64,000 nt of DNA from positions 248,001 through 312,000 of the forward strand of contig JAJAGP010000274.1 of the NCBI GenBank assembly GCA_025084515.1, read 5' to 3'. The position numbers and the translations under genes are program-made. Source of the DNA: Ancistrus triradiatus. Its lineage: Eukaryota; Chordata; Actinopteri; Siluriformes; Loricariidae. The notes beneath the pieces were generated by a model. That model made no database searches and was not told the DNA's origin. It worked only from the letters and a program-made list of their open reading frames with translations. Below, one piece after another: positions 11,357 through 64,000 of this stretch. Each line of letters opens with the position of its first letter. Position 1 is the stretch's first letter.

Positions 11357-11553
11357 GACTGTGATAGCCTAGCGATTAAGGTACTGGACTATGGACCAAA
11401 AGGTCCAAGGTTCAAATCCCACCTCTGCCAAGCTGCCACTGTTGGCTCCTTGAGCAGGGCCCTTAACCCACAATTGCTTGGATTGTAAGACTGTATCAAT
11501 TGGAAGTCGCTCTGGATAAGGGCGTCTGCTAAATGCTGTAAATGTAAATGCAA
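11357..11553 (+). repeat. tRNA-Leu-like SINE, copy 2 (tandem)
   Basis: Same orientation as copy 1, about 10 bp after it and highly similar, including the TGGACTATGGACCAAA stretch. Confidence 0.75.
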
Positions 11554-11599
11554 ATGAACCCACACAGACCAACAGTATGCCTAGCATGATATAATTGTG

Positions 11600-13144
11600 C
11601 CTCTAAGCTTTTATTATTTGATATAAACTACACCAAACTGAACACGTTCGAATGGATGCCAAAAATCACAAATTCATTTGTACACGCATTTTTTAATCAA
11701 ATTTGACTTAAGAAAACATTTCACAAAAATATACAAAAGAATGCATTTACAATTGATATTTACATGATCAGAAAATCAAATTATGCACAAAACATATCAC
11801 ACTATTTACTCAGTATGACAAATGTTATAGAAAACATTTTGCATGTTATATTCTCCATTTGTTTTAAAATTTCTCTTGCGTTTGAAACATTCCAGTTAAG
11901 TGATATTAGATCTGTTAATGGAAGAAGCACAACTCTATACTCAATCACTATGAAGTTTTAGGCTTTAGCAGCACAATGAGTAGTGATTTAATGATGCAAC
12001 ACGGCATCACAACACATCTTATTTCCCATTTGTTTTGAAAGACTGAATAACAGCCATCTTTTTTTGTTCTCAGACAGGACACACTATACAACTCTCACCT
12101 ACACACAGACTTGCACATAAAAACACAGCTTAAGCTAAAGATGCTACTGTTAGGAATGCCACCTACTTGTGCAGGGAGAAGGTTTGCCGTGATGAGTGAA
12201 TACCATGTTCAGGATTGACATTAAAGACCACTGGAGAGCCACAGTGAGCAGGTCAGGTATACAGTGCATAGTATGCTTTGGCATGCTGACATCCAAGAAT
12301 ATAACGTCTGTGTTACATTCAGGGATAAGGCCACAGGAGTTCTGTAATTCAATGAAAAGTGTTCACAAAGCAAACAAATACATAGAAACATGGTAAGCCC
12401 ATAAAAACATGTCGTGTAAAAAGGATAGGTTAAAACAACTGACCCATAAAATGAAGACTGGACGGGTGGTTTAAGGCTAATTTAGTTTGTTTGCTACACG
12501 TTAGTGTTTTGACTGGAAGAAACTCGTACACACCTCAAAGAACAATGAGACAGACACTCTAAATGCAAAGATATTGCAGCCTAAATAGGGGTGCACCAAT
12601 CCCATTGTCGATATGCAACTGACCCCCTTACACTAACTGGGACATCTTTCTACACAACTCCGATACCAACGTGAAACGTCACCAGAGTGGCTTTAGGACA
12701 GGGTACAGGGAATGTTCATTTACTAGAGCCATGGCAATGAACGTCACACGTTCACATCATAAAACACAGCAGTGGATCTAAAGACAAATCAAATTTGGTG
12801 CAATACGTGTCAGATTTGTTTGGTCAACTCAGTTAATGTAATGGTATTTTCTGCATTAACCAGCAGCAGATCAGAAAATATGCCAAATCTAGTACTTTGT
12901 ATGGGATTGGTGCAGTCCTGAGCTCATTCAGATGCATGCACCTGGTTGTAGAAATATCAGGGAGTAACCCCCGATAAGAGCACCAGCCACTCGTGCTTCC
13001 TGTGCTCATGCAGAGATCTTCCTCTTCTCATGCAGAGCTCTCTCATCCCTCAGTAGAAACATACAGAGCTTGAGTATAAAAGCCTGGGTTCTGTGTGTTA
13101 CTGTGGTCCCGCAGTAGCATTGAGGCATGCACTGTGTGTGTTTG
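11600..13144 (-). other. eml5: Probable eml5 3' UTR region
   Basis: Sequence following the eml5 stop on the minus strand. Candidate polyadenylation signals are ATTAAA at 11992-11987 and AATAAA at 11615-11610; neither can be chosen from sequence alone. A hAT-type MITE lies inside. No further coding sequence was seen. Confidence 0.45.
12585..12920. mobile_element. hAT-like MITE
   Basis: TAGGGGTGCACCAATCCCAT at the left and, inverted, AGGACTGCACCAATCCCAT at the right; no transposase. The TAGGGGTGCACC-type terminus suits hAT. A clear 8-bp duplication was not found. Confidence 0.5.
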
Positions 13145-54186
<41,042 letters not shown>

Positions 54187-54245
54187 CTGAAAGAAAAAGG
54201 ATAAAATATGTGTTAAATTATTATGAATTATATATGATCAATGAT

Positions 54246-54579
54246 ATATGAACCGAGGGAAAGCACAGATTGGAAAATTGGGAGACAAAATTCGAGAGGG
54301 AAGACTGAGATGCTTTGGACATGTGCAGAGGAGGGATAGTGGATATATTGGTAGGAGGATGTTGGAGATGGAGCTGCTAGGCAAGAGACGGAGAGGAAGA
54401 CCAAAGAGGAGTTATTTGGTTGTGGTAAATGAAGATATGCAGGGAGTTGGGATGACATTAGAGGACGTGGAGGACAGAGTGAGGTGGAAACGTTTAACTC
54501 GCTGTGGTGACCCCTGATGAAGGGAGAAACCGAAAGACGAAGAAGAAGAAGAAGAAGAAGAAGAAGAAGAAGAAGAAGA
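54246..54579 (+). mobile_element. Non-LTR retrotransposon 3' end with (AAG)n tail
   Basis: Frame reads KLGDKIREGRLRCFGHVQRR, then GKRRRGRPKRSYLVVV and WKRLTRCGDP, the common C-terminus of fish LINE endonuclease-reverse transcriptases, followed by a (AAG)n tail (54539-54579). Confidence 0.75.
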
Positions 54580-55286
54580 TATGAACCTCAAGCACTCAGG
54601 TGGCAGAACTAACAGAAATCCTGCGACTGTGACCAGGACAAGCAGGGATATGAAAAAAATTAACCTCTATATTGTTTTTCAATACCCTCTAATTTGGTAT
54701 GTTACAAAATACTGCAAATGGCCATGAAAAATACAGCCAAACCCTACTAATCAGATCTCCTGCTTTTCGAATTCCCACTAAAATGTATAACAAGACCTCC
54801 ACCTGCAATGCAAACAACTAACCCAGTATAACAAATGGAAATCACTGAAATTAGGTGGAGCTTTGAAGATGCCAATACTACATGGGAAGTTTCCCATATG
54901 AAATAATGAGAAATGGTTCACCCCACAGTAAAATAAATATGGTAATTCTATCTTAGCCTATACATGCTCAATAACACTCTTGTTGTGTGCACAATCCATT
55001 TTATAGATATACATTAAAAATCAGCAGCATATTCTATTGAGACTCATTTTATGCCAGCAACATTCCAGCCTATCTGTGTTTGTTTTGTTATGCTAATTCT
55101 TTTTTCAGAGAGTAATTATTTTTATCAGTTTTATGGTGACATCAGCCACAGAGAATTTCTAGTGTCGCAGGTCACCGGCTTAAATGTTATTCTCTGGAAG
55201 TACGCACTCAATGAACCTCACAGTCTTGTTATTCTAGAAGAACTACCTGTATGATCTTGCAGCTCAGCTATCAGAAGTGAAGGACT

Positions 55287-56341
55287 TCGTTCGCAGGGTA
55301 CAGGACTTCTTTTAGTTCCTAGAATTAAAAAAGTCACAGCCGGGGGAAAGGCTTTCTCATACATGGCCCCCCAACTATGGAATAAACTTCCCACTTTCGT
55401 TCGAGATTCAGACACTCTCCAAAGTTTTAAGTCTAGGCTAAAGACATACTTATTTACGCAGGCTTTTGACTAGATTTAGACCAGGATGCAATGGCTTGGG
55501 TCACTGGAGAAGTCATGAGTCTGGAGTCATGTCTGGCCTGCCTGCCTTGTCTGTTAGCCGGGAGGTCCGGGTGGGCGGTCTGGATGGTCGGGTGGGCTGA
55601 ATGGGGCTTCGGTCCTCGTGATCTTGACTCGTGCATCCTTGCCTTAGAAGAAGGGCAGAGCTGGGGGGGTTCATAGTCAAAGAGCCTTATGGTGATCACA
55701 GACGTTGGGTTTGCTTGTCTTTTGCCTCCCGTGGGGTTGCCAATAGTCTCATGTGATCCCTCTTGGCTGTGTTTCCTACCAGTTCTCCTCTTCTCTTAGC
55801 TATGCTGCTATAGCTTATGCTGCCGGGGTCTCATGTGCTACACATAACATCAGTGATTGACATGGCATCAGTGATTGTTAATAGAACACTGTGCTCTTAA
55901 TCAATAACTAATTACATTTTCTGTTTTCTCTCCGAGCTGTGTTCCGGCAGTTTCCAGGCCCCACACATGATGTTCATCTGATGGAGCTCCACTCAAGCTC
56001 CAGCCCCATCATACCTGGGCCACTTAATGCCGATGTGCATACTTCACATTTTATTTTTAACTTTGACTCCATGACTTTAGTTTCGCTCTTAGATTTATCA
56101 TCTACGCCGCCCAAGGAGGAGGTTGGGTCCCTTTTTGAGTCTTAGTCCTCCAAAGGTTTCTTCTTCCTATAACAACACTAGGGAGTTTTTTTCCTTGCCA
56201 CTGTCGCCCTAGGCTTGCTCAATTTGGGATTGGACGTAGTTATTAGGAGATAATCTAAACTTGTAAAGTTGCTTTGAGACAATGCTCCATTGTAAAAAGC
56301 GCTATATAAATAGATCTGACTTGACTTGACTTGACTTGACT
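55287..56341 (+). mobile_element. L2-clade LINE 3' copy
   Basis: Matches the 3' 1.1 kb of the copy at 42.9-45.3 kb, from CTTCGTTCGCAGGGT to the (TTGAC)n tail. Confidence 0.9.
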
Positions 56342-57483
56342 AAATCGACATAAAATGGCATCATCCAGAAGTCATACTTCATAGTGGATGATGTGCCATT
56401 GAGCCATTAAAATGAATAGCATTGGGTATGCTATGCTACCACTCTGTCCACATGACCAAACATAACCAAACAGATCTTTAAAATGGATGGACTCAATCTG
56501 CATCATGATCTGTAAAACACTGGACAGAACCATTACCTCACTACGTTTATATTTGTGTGGAAATGCATGTGAGATGAAAAGATTTACTAAAGAATAATTT
56601 CCCCAAGTCCACACCCCCACCTGTCTGCAAAAACACCATTTTCTGTGGGAGACACAGCCCAGAGATCCATTTTTTCAGGTCACGCACACCTGTCTAAGAG
56701 AGCACCGTGAGAGTGACAGGGTCATTAGTGTGTGGGACTTCATCATGGAAAGCATAGAATGCAGTGTGACGGACCTGAGCAAGAATAGGAATTTATATTT
56801 ATCCATTCACTCAGATATGTCCAACTTCAGCCATTTAGACCATTGATATACAAGATCAAAGAATATACGGCGTACAATGATACATTCAATCTCTACTTCA
56901 AACGCTACTTCTGTCTTAGTTTACACTTAGAAAATAACATATTTAACTTCTGCGCTTAACATCAAAAGATCCTTCTCAATTGATTTTAGTCTTATACGGT
57001 TAGCTCCAGAGCTTTTGACACCCTTACTGTCATCACCCTCACATCATCCACCATGAAGTGCAAGTTCTGGGTGATGGAGTGCTTACTTTTAGAAAATAAA
57101 ATTTGAACCAGTGACCTGAGTCATAAAAGTAATTTCCCTTCCCCACACCATAAATTCTGTTTAGCTGATTATTCTCACAATTCTTATGATGCTTGATGGG
57201 ATTGGAGAACACAGAGCAAGACATCTGAGACACGGTCCAATATAAATTCTCTCCAGATGCAATATTTCATAACCTTTTAACCAAGCTTTACCAAGAGTGA
57301 CATTAATCATGCTGCTGACTGTAAATCTTTAATGTGTCTTTTACATGTGCATTTGTATGTATGTAATCCCTATTTGAAAATAATCCCAATACTAAACACG
57401 ATATACCCACCCCCATTTGATAAACTGAGTATTATATGCTTGTTTGTATTTATTGTACTGCACTTTTTGTGTTACACAATTAC

Positions 57484-58080
57484 ACAAAGTCAAGTGTTTT
57501 AAATCAATCGGATGACAATCAGGTGTCAGTGGGCATCCTTTTGTACTTCAAGAACAGGGATCTATCAATCTGATCATCACAATATATGCTTGTGGAAGTG
57601 TATCATTGTGCAAAGAAAGGAGATCTCTGAGGACCTCAGAATAAGACCTGCTGATAATCATCAGGCTGAAAAAGGTAACAAAGCCATCTTTAAAAGCTTT
57701 GGACTCTACCAATCCATTTTCAAATGTAGGAACTTCATTCCCCAGGAATGGCTGATCAAAGAAGATCACTCATGGTACCTTTTAAGCTCATAGAAACTTT
57801 TAAGCAACTAAAGACCTCCCTCATATTGTCTAATGTCCATGTTAATGAGTCCACCAACAGTAGAACAGTGAACAACAATGGTGTGCAATGCAGGGTTGTA
57901 AGGAGAAACCCACTGTACTGCTCTCCAAACAAAACACTGCTGTCTGTCTGCAGTTTGTAATAGATCACATGGACACACCAGACGTCTACTGGAAAAGGTG
58001 AAGCCGTTCTGTGCAGAGGAATGGGCTACAATTCATCTGCACAGATATGGATATGGAGGTGTTAATTGCTTATGACTACA
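57484..58080 (+). mobile_element. Tc1 family A copy 4, decayed
   Basis: AATCAGGTGTCAGTGGGCATCC leader, then KEISEDLRIRPADNHQAEKG and VNESTNSRTVNNNGV in broken frames. Right half missing. Confidence 0.75.
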
Positions 58081-58455
58081 TATAAAAAGTCTTTAAATTG
58101 GTACTGGTTTTTAACATTTAAACTCTAAACAGTCCTGGACAATTATTAATTATTAATTATATCATAGCATTCTGGAAGTGAGGCCAAAGCATTCTGTTAT
58201 AGGCAAGAATGAATGGAGATAGAGAACAGAAAGTGCAAATAAAGAAAACGGACAGATGAAAGAAGCAAGAGCTTGGCCCACAGTGAAGTGTGTCTGAGCC
58301 AGATATCCAACATTCAAACCATGCTCACTGTATTAAGCTAGCACAGCAACAAGCCTGACTAAATCACAGACCTTGGGTTTGCAAGTCTGCTGTTTGAGAA
58401 AAGCTTTTAATGTAATCAAAATGAGTCACTGCTATTAATGTGCCAAGCTTCTCCG

Positions 58456-58456
<1 letters not shown>

Positions 58457-58501
<45 letters not shown>
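58457..58501. repeat. (AC)n microsatellite
   Basis: About 22 units. Confidence 0.97.
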
Positions 58502-58946
58502 ACCACTGCCCATCTCCCTGAGCCATGCACACAGTAGTCTTCTTCACATTCTATCATCTGTACATAGTCACAGCACATTACAAAAAATAGGTAGCAGTGG
58601 CAAGCCAGAAATTGTCTAGAAGTGTGGTAAAATAGGGTGCTCAAGGGGTCACTGAAAGACGTGCACTGAATGCAAACCATAAACTACATCAGTAAATAGC
58701 CTAATACTAAAAAAAAAAAAATAATAATAATATACACACATATATGTATATATATATAAAGATTTTGCATGATCTGTCAACTGGAACTGAGATACAGTTC
58801 CTTATGGAATATCTAAAACAACATACTATACATAGGAAGCAACCAATATGTCATACAATAGTAATATCCTAAAACCATATGTTTCAGTACGTTTTGCAAT
58901 CCATAATGATATTAACAATTGACAAAATGACCTATGGTGTGACATA

Positions 58947-59404
58947 CAGTGGTGCTTGAAAGTTTGTGAACCCTTTAGAATTTTCTATATTTCTGAATAA
59001 ATATGACCTAAAACATCATCAGATTTTCACACAAGTTCTAAAAGTACAGAAAGAGAACCCAGTTAAACAAATGAGACACACATATTAATATTGGTCATTT
59101 ATTTATTGAGAAAAATGATCCAATATTAGATATTAGTGAGTGGGAAAAGTATGTGAACCTCTGCTTTCAGTATCTGGTGTGACCCCCCTGTGCAGCAATA
59201 ACTGCAACTAAACGTTTCCTGTAACTGTTGATCAGTCCTGCACACCAGCTTGGAGGAATTTTAGCCCATTCCTCCATACAGAACAGCTTCAGCTCTGGGA
59301 TGTTGGTGGGTTTCCTCACATTAACTGCTCACTTCAGGTCCTTCCACAACATTTCGTTTGGATTAAGGTCAGGACTTTGACTTGGCCACTCCAAAACATT
59401 ACCT
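58947..59404 (-). mobile_element. Tc1 family A copy 5, truncated
   Basis: CAGTGGTGCTTGAAAG terminus and the complement of the transposase C-terminal region; stops abruptly near 59404. Confidence 0.85.
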
Positions 59405-59882
59405 GCCCGCTAATCAAACCTTGCATTATTAAGATAGTTGTAAAAAATTGAAGACTACAGACAAGTTTAGAAGCAACTGTTTATAGAGAATTATCTTTTA
59501 ACAATGCACTACGTTATAAATAATATAGAGTGATTCTGGTTACTCTCTCTGTAAATGTTGAAAATGTTTCCTCAGGATAACTATCCTGCACAATATGTGC
59601 TAGAAGACCCTGTACAGCATCTCACTTGGATTTATATAACAAATACATAAGGCATGTATGTGGGTTTTAGTGAATCTCTGTCTCCTAATTTGTCTGATTC
59701 AGGCAACCAGGCTGCAGATTTTAGATACTTTACTGGTCCCAGAGCTTTGGGTATTATTTAATACCTGTTACTAATCCAATTCCTAACATCATCAGAGTCA
59801 TTTTTAGCTCTCTCTTTGGAAGCAAGAAATGTGAAATGTCAGAGTGACATGATGGTAGCCTGCTCACGGCAAAAATGTTATT

Positions 59883-60068
59883 TACATTTATGTAATATAG
59901 CAGGCACCCTTATCCAGAGTGATGTACAACTTCTTACAATCCAAGCATTTGTGGGTTAAGAGTCTTGCTCAACAACCCAACAGGAGCAGCTTAGTGGAGG
60001 TGGGATTTGAACCCTGGATCTTCTGCTAAAGAGTCCACTATTTTAACCGCTAGGCTACCACAGTCCCT
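59883..60068 (-). repeat. tRNA-Leu-like SINE, copy 9
   Basis: Reverse copy with TGGGATTTGAACCCTGGATC and AACCGCTAGGCTACCACAG. Confidence 0.75.
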
Positions 60069-60479
60069 AGTTACAGTGGACTACATTAAATATGTAAATA
60101 ACAGGGTTGATACCCAATATAAAATATGTTCATTCCCCAAAAATGGCTGTTCGTCTTCAGGATTTATCAATGTGATAGCATGGTTTACAGAAAACAGCAT
60201 TTCTAGACACACCAGATACTCTAGCCAGTTAAACCAATCAGAACCTTGCGAGGGAAACTTTATTTTATTTCATTTTATTTTGCTGTGTGGATGGCAAATT
60301 CAGAAACTGCATTTTGTAAACTAATAAAACAGGCTTTTTATATCTCTGTTGGGTACACTGACTAATTAAGACAGGACTTCCAGCCGAGACCGAAAAAGTT
60401 ACATAAACCTCTGGGCTAATAATTAATTAGAACTGATTGGAGGTATGGGGCACTCAAATTGCACAGTGGTCAAAAATAC

Positions 60480-61005
60480 TAGCCCATCATCTCAGGAACA
60501 CAAGGTTCTGTCTCAGCAATGCCTCCGGCCTGGCAAGCACACAATTGGCAATGTCTGAGGGAGGGAAAATAAGATGATGGTAAGTCTCCTGCCTCTGCAA
60601 CAGTGGCTCATATTGGCTCAGGCAAAGATGGCGAACGAATGCAGTGGGCGTTGAGCTGTTCTCTTTCCGTACTCGCTTGCACCATAGAAGTCTGCCACTT
60701 GCCAGTGGATGGAAAGCAGTCAGTGAAAATGCAGTCCTTATTTTTCCTGACTTCAATATGTATGGAGGCACTTGCTGGCCTATGGCCTGCCTACATCACT
60801 GGAGATGTCAGCACACAGCAGAGTATATCAAGAGGGAGTTAGAACCATACCCAAATAAAACCAAATACATTTCAGAGGATTTTTGCAGGAGAATGGTAGA
60901 GATGCATGAAGCTACAAAGGGACAAGACAAACTGTGCACAAATGGACAAAGTGCTATTGCTACTATTTGCAGAAGTATCCTACAAATATCAAACTTCACT
61001 TTCAC
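60480..61005 (+). mobile_element. Repeat with possible Tc1 N-terminal fragment
   Basis: 60600-60720 resembles a dispersed fish repeat (GGCTCAGGCAAAGATGGCGAACG). 60840-60990 reads YISEDFCRRMVEMHEATKG, similar to the start of Tc1 transposases, then degenerates. Confidence 0.4.
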
Positions 61006-61009
61006 TTTC

Positions 61010-61290
61010 AGGGTCGTGGGAGAGTCAGTGCCTTGCTGGTGGCCTAGACAACCCTAGACAGGGTGCCAATCCATACTGTACACTCACACACTTATTCATA
61101 CACTAGGACCACTTCAGTATGATCAATGCTTGGGAGGAAATCGGAGCACTTGGAGTAAACCCATGCAGAGATGGGGAGTACAGGCAGACTCCACAGGACC
61201 CAGACCTCTCCATCTGGGATCGAACCCAGGACCTTCTAGCTGTGAGACGGCTCGCAGTGCTACCCACTGTGCCACTGTGCCCCCCTTGCA
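61010..61290 (+). repeat. LINE 3'-end fragment
   Basis: CCCTAGACAGGGTGCCAATCC ... GGAGCACTTGGAGTAAACCC ... GGATCGAACCCAGGACCTTC. Confidence 0.55.
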
Positions 61291-62702
61291 ATTAAGAGCA
61301 TATTGCACAATTCAGAGTGGTGTGATCTCAAGGATAACAACACATTACTTTCTACAACTTGCTAAAGTTACTGTTCATGTGTCCATTAGGAGAAAAAAGA
61401 CAGAGCAAACCCCCTGAACAACACATGTCGCATGTCTCGTTTGCAAAAGTCCTGATGGTGAGGATGTAGTGGACTTTAAGCAGCTTTAAGAGGTGACAGG
61501 AGAGCATGCTGTATAAGAAAATGTGGCAGTCCCTTAGCAGCTAAGTAAAGCTTCATTAGCTACAAAAACACAAACAAATGCAACCATTGTCTTCATTCAA
61601 ACCAAGTGCATCTCTGAACTTTGAATAAACCAGATACTGTCTTTAATTTCTCTGGTATGAGCTATTGCATGGAAAAAAAGCCTGTTTCCTAAAGCATTTG
61701 TGCTTTCCTGTGGCTTCCTTCCAAAGAGAGCTAGAAAAAACACAGAGAGACAGATAGAGGGGGATTACTCCTGGCTAAATCTTCTGCATGCACTGAGTGC
61801 TGTAATTGCTGACTGAGCGCTGGGACTGGGAGCAGATGTCACATGGTCTAGGGGGAAGATCTCAGAAATTATGTAGAGCAAATGCTGCACTGTGATGCCA
61901 ACACTGTAGAAGATGTGGATTAAAGAGAGGGAGATATGCAGGGTTTTTTTTTAAAAGTGTAGCTACTCTTGGATCTGGATTAGGTGAATGTAAACTGGAA
62001 ATAAAGAGAGAAAAGCAGAAGGTGAGAGGCGCTATTCTATAAAAGAATGGTTTGCTGGAAAACCTTCGATTTTCATTTTTAGGTGATAAGCCGGGAAATG
62101 TTTGATATTTGTAATCTGTGTCAGGTAGTTGAACAGTAACTTAAGTTGAAGTAACTGAAGAACTTTTAACAACATGCCTAAATCTGCATATTCTTCCGTT
62201 AAAGGCATCAATTAATCTACACAACCTCAAACATGCAACCCCAGCTTGCCAGCTTATAATATATATTAAATTGTACTCTACAAATAAAATAATATTGTAC
62301 AGCAAATCACAATGCATTAAAAACTTAATTGATAAATGTGTGACAAAAAGCTAGATGCAGTTGGACCTGTGTGTGGACCTGTTTTTAGCTCATGAGAAAA
62401 TGCCAGCCATTAATTTATTTCTGAAAACAAGGCCTTACTTAAGCACAAACAGCTCCAAGAAACAAGTACAGACATGCACAAATACACTGCACTTAAACTT
62501 TCTATGGGCAAAATAATGATGCAGACCGATCAGCATCTCAAAGAGCTGCCATAATAACTGAAGTGCTTTCTGCTGTTATTTCTAAGACCTCACCACACAA
62601 CACCAACTGCTGTAGGGTAAAAATGAAAAAATCAGTTGGGATTGGCATGTCACCACCATCTCCCAGTGAAAGCAACCGAATTAAAGAAGCTAAATCATTT
62701 CA

Positions 62703-62854
62703 TCAGGGAGTTTTTCCTTGCCACTGTCGCCCTTGCTCAATTTGGGATTGGACGTAGTTATTAGGAGATAATCTAAACTTGTAAAGTTGCTTTGAGACAA
62801 TGCTCCATTGTAAAAAGCGCTATATAAATAAATCTGACTTGACTTGACTTGACT
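62703..62854 (+). repeat. L2-clade LINE 3' end, short copy
   Basis: GGGAGTTTTTCCTTGCCACTG to GCGCTATATAAATAAATCTGAC and the (TTGAC)n tail. Confidence 0.9.
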
Positions 62855-63577
62855 TAAAGCCCTACAGCAATGAAATGATTGAAATTAACTTTCTATTTCT
62901 GCAGTTTACACATAAATAAACTACAGCGAACCTAGACAATTATGTCTTTCGAACCACAGAGGGACAGAAGCACCTAGCGAAGCAGAACCAGGAAGATAAA
63001 GAATAACTAGGCTGTTGCACAGGGACCGCAGTGTAACCCGGCAGGACTGAGATGTAGCTCAGTAAAAATAATGTGCAATTCAAGAGACAATCAGACTTCC
63101 CAGAGATGGTATGAGAACCAGGATGTCTCAGCATTGGTTCCCAGTGCTCTGCCAATTGAAACAATTCAGTTCAAGGTGATTATTATATCATTCCCTCCCC
63201 TGCTCCTCAGGTCACATCCAGGGTCTTCAAAGTCTATGTTTGTTATCCTGCCTTGCCAGGGGCTTCTATCATTCTGAGTTTCAGAGGCCCAATATACAGG
63301 CAGACCAGGGGTGTCTCCAACAAGAACAAGTAGGAACATCAGATAACTGGTCATGAAGAAGTCTTTAATTTAAACATTCCAAGAGCACAAAAAAAACCTC
63401 TTGAAGTAAAAAAAAAAAATGTAACAATACCTAGCCTGTTTTATGTCAGCTCACCAAATATAACTGTTTTCACCTTTATGATAGGTCACAGCCAATAAAC
63501 TAAAGTTAGTCAAACTAGGCAAAATACATTATAAACTGTGTAAGACCAGTGAAACTATAAAACGCTCCAAGAACATA

Positions 63578-64000
63578 TATCGTATTTTTCGGACCATAAG
63601 GCGCACTTAAAATCCTTTAATTTTCTCAAAAATCGACAGTGCGCCTTAAAATGCGGTTTGCGTCTAATGTATGAATTAATTCTGGTTGTCCTTTCTGACC
63701 TAGAACCGATTGTAGATGGTACACGGCGCTCATAAATCTGTCAAAATGTTTTAGCACGGCCTTGGTAAGTTACGAAGCATTATGTCCACCTAGTGCGCAG
63801 CATCGCGGGAGAAGTGGGAGTAGTAATACGGTTATGTGCTTCAGCATTATTAGGGTACGTTGCATTCATTCATTTATTTTCGAAGCGGATTTCAAAACAC
63901 AACGCTAATCAGTCACGCCAGTACAACATGGACATTAGAGCAGCTGTGAGAGGAATTCAACATTAACGAATCAATGGTACGGAAGTGGAGGAAAAGCAAG
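63578..64000 (+). mobile_element. Tigger/pogo-like element, copy 2 (cut by window end)
   Basis: CGTATTTTTCGGACCATAAGGC start and over 400 bp closely matching the copy at 13444-14013, including the HTH fragment (NINESMVRKWRK). Confidence 0.8.

Larger units (their letters stand above)
54187..64000 (-). other. eml5 upstream intron (partial)
   Basis: No EML-like exon was found here on the minus strand; the exon before visible exon 1 would encode the RIFDISWD...KHIK blade. The stretch is repeats plus unassigned AT-rich sequence (54.6-55.28, 56.35-57.48, 59.41-59.88, 61.3-62.7, 62.86-63.57 kb). Confidence 0.7.

Noticed and set aside
54187..64000. Search for the next upstream eml5 exon (DRIFDISWD...KHIK)
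   Set aside because: No match seen on the minus strand; taken to be beyond the window.

Overview
This is a window of vertebrate nuclear DNA, almost certainly from a teleost fish. The density of Tc1/mariner copies, L2-clade LINE tails ending in (TTGAC)n and tRNA-derived SINEs suggests an otophysan such as a catfish; the species is inferred, not proven. Nothing bacterial, viral or CRISPR-like was seen.

Three protein-coding genes are recognisable. (1) The first coding exon of npc2 (lysosomal cholesterol-binding protein), minus strand, 978-1065, with a TATA box and a consensus CRE upstream; its other exons lie left of the window. (2) A complete four-exon isca2 (mitochondrial 4Fe-4S assembly factor), plus strand, 3503-9939, predicted 168 aa. 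(3) The large EML-family gene eml5, minus strand: 38 consecutive coding exons between 54186 and 13145. Joined, they total 5376 nt, an exact multiple of three, giving 1791 residues and a stop. Every junction is GT-AG with matching phase. About the first 180 residues, by comparison with recalled mammalian EML5, lie right of the window.

Layout: 1-1065 npc2 exon 1 and intron; 1066-3502 npc2/isca2 intergenic region with a divergent arrangement; 3503-10213 isca2; 10214-13144 convergent tail region with SINE and LINE debris and a likely eml5 3' UTR; 13145-54186 eml5 exons; 54187-64000 the beginning of a long upstream eml5 intron, in which no exon was found.

Nearly all remaining sequence is transposon. 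At least six Tc1/mariner-type families (one with five copies), Tigger/pogo-like, hAT and PIF/Harbinger remnants, two MITE-like elements with TTA or TTAA target duplications, L2 LINE copies, an RTE-like LINE tail, about ten tRNA-like SINE copies and several long microsatellites are present. Several elements are nested.

The genes do not form a pathway; they are neighbours only. The most interesting signals are at splice sites. A Tc1 element ends 27 bp before isca2 exon 3. A (TG)n tract abuts an eml5 acceptor in a CFTR-exon-9-like arrangement. A long pyrimidine array begins just after an eml5 donor. A 21-nt frame-preserving eml5 microexon has a UGC motif at its acceptor. I saw no convincing previously undescribed biological system.
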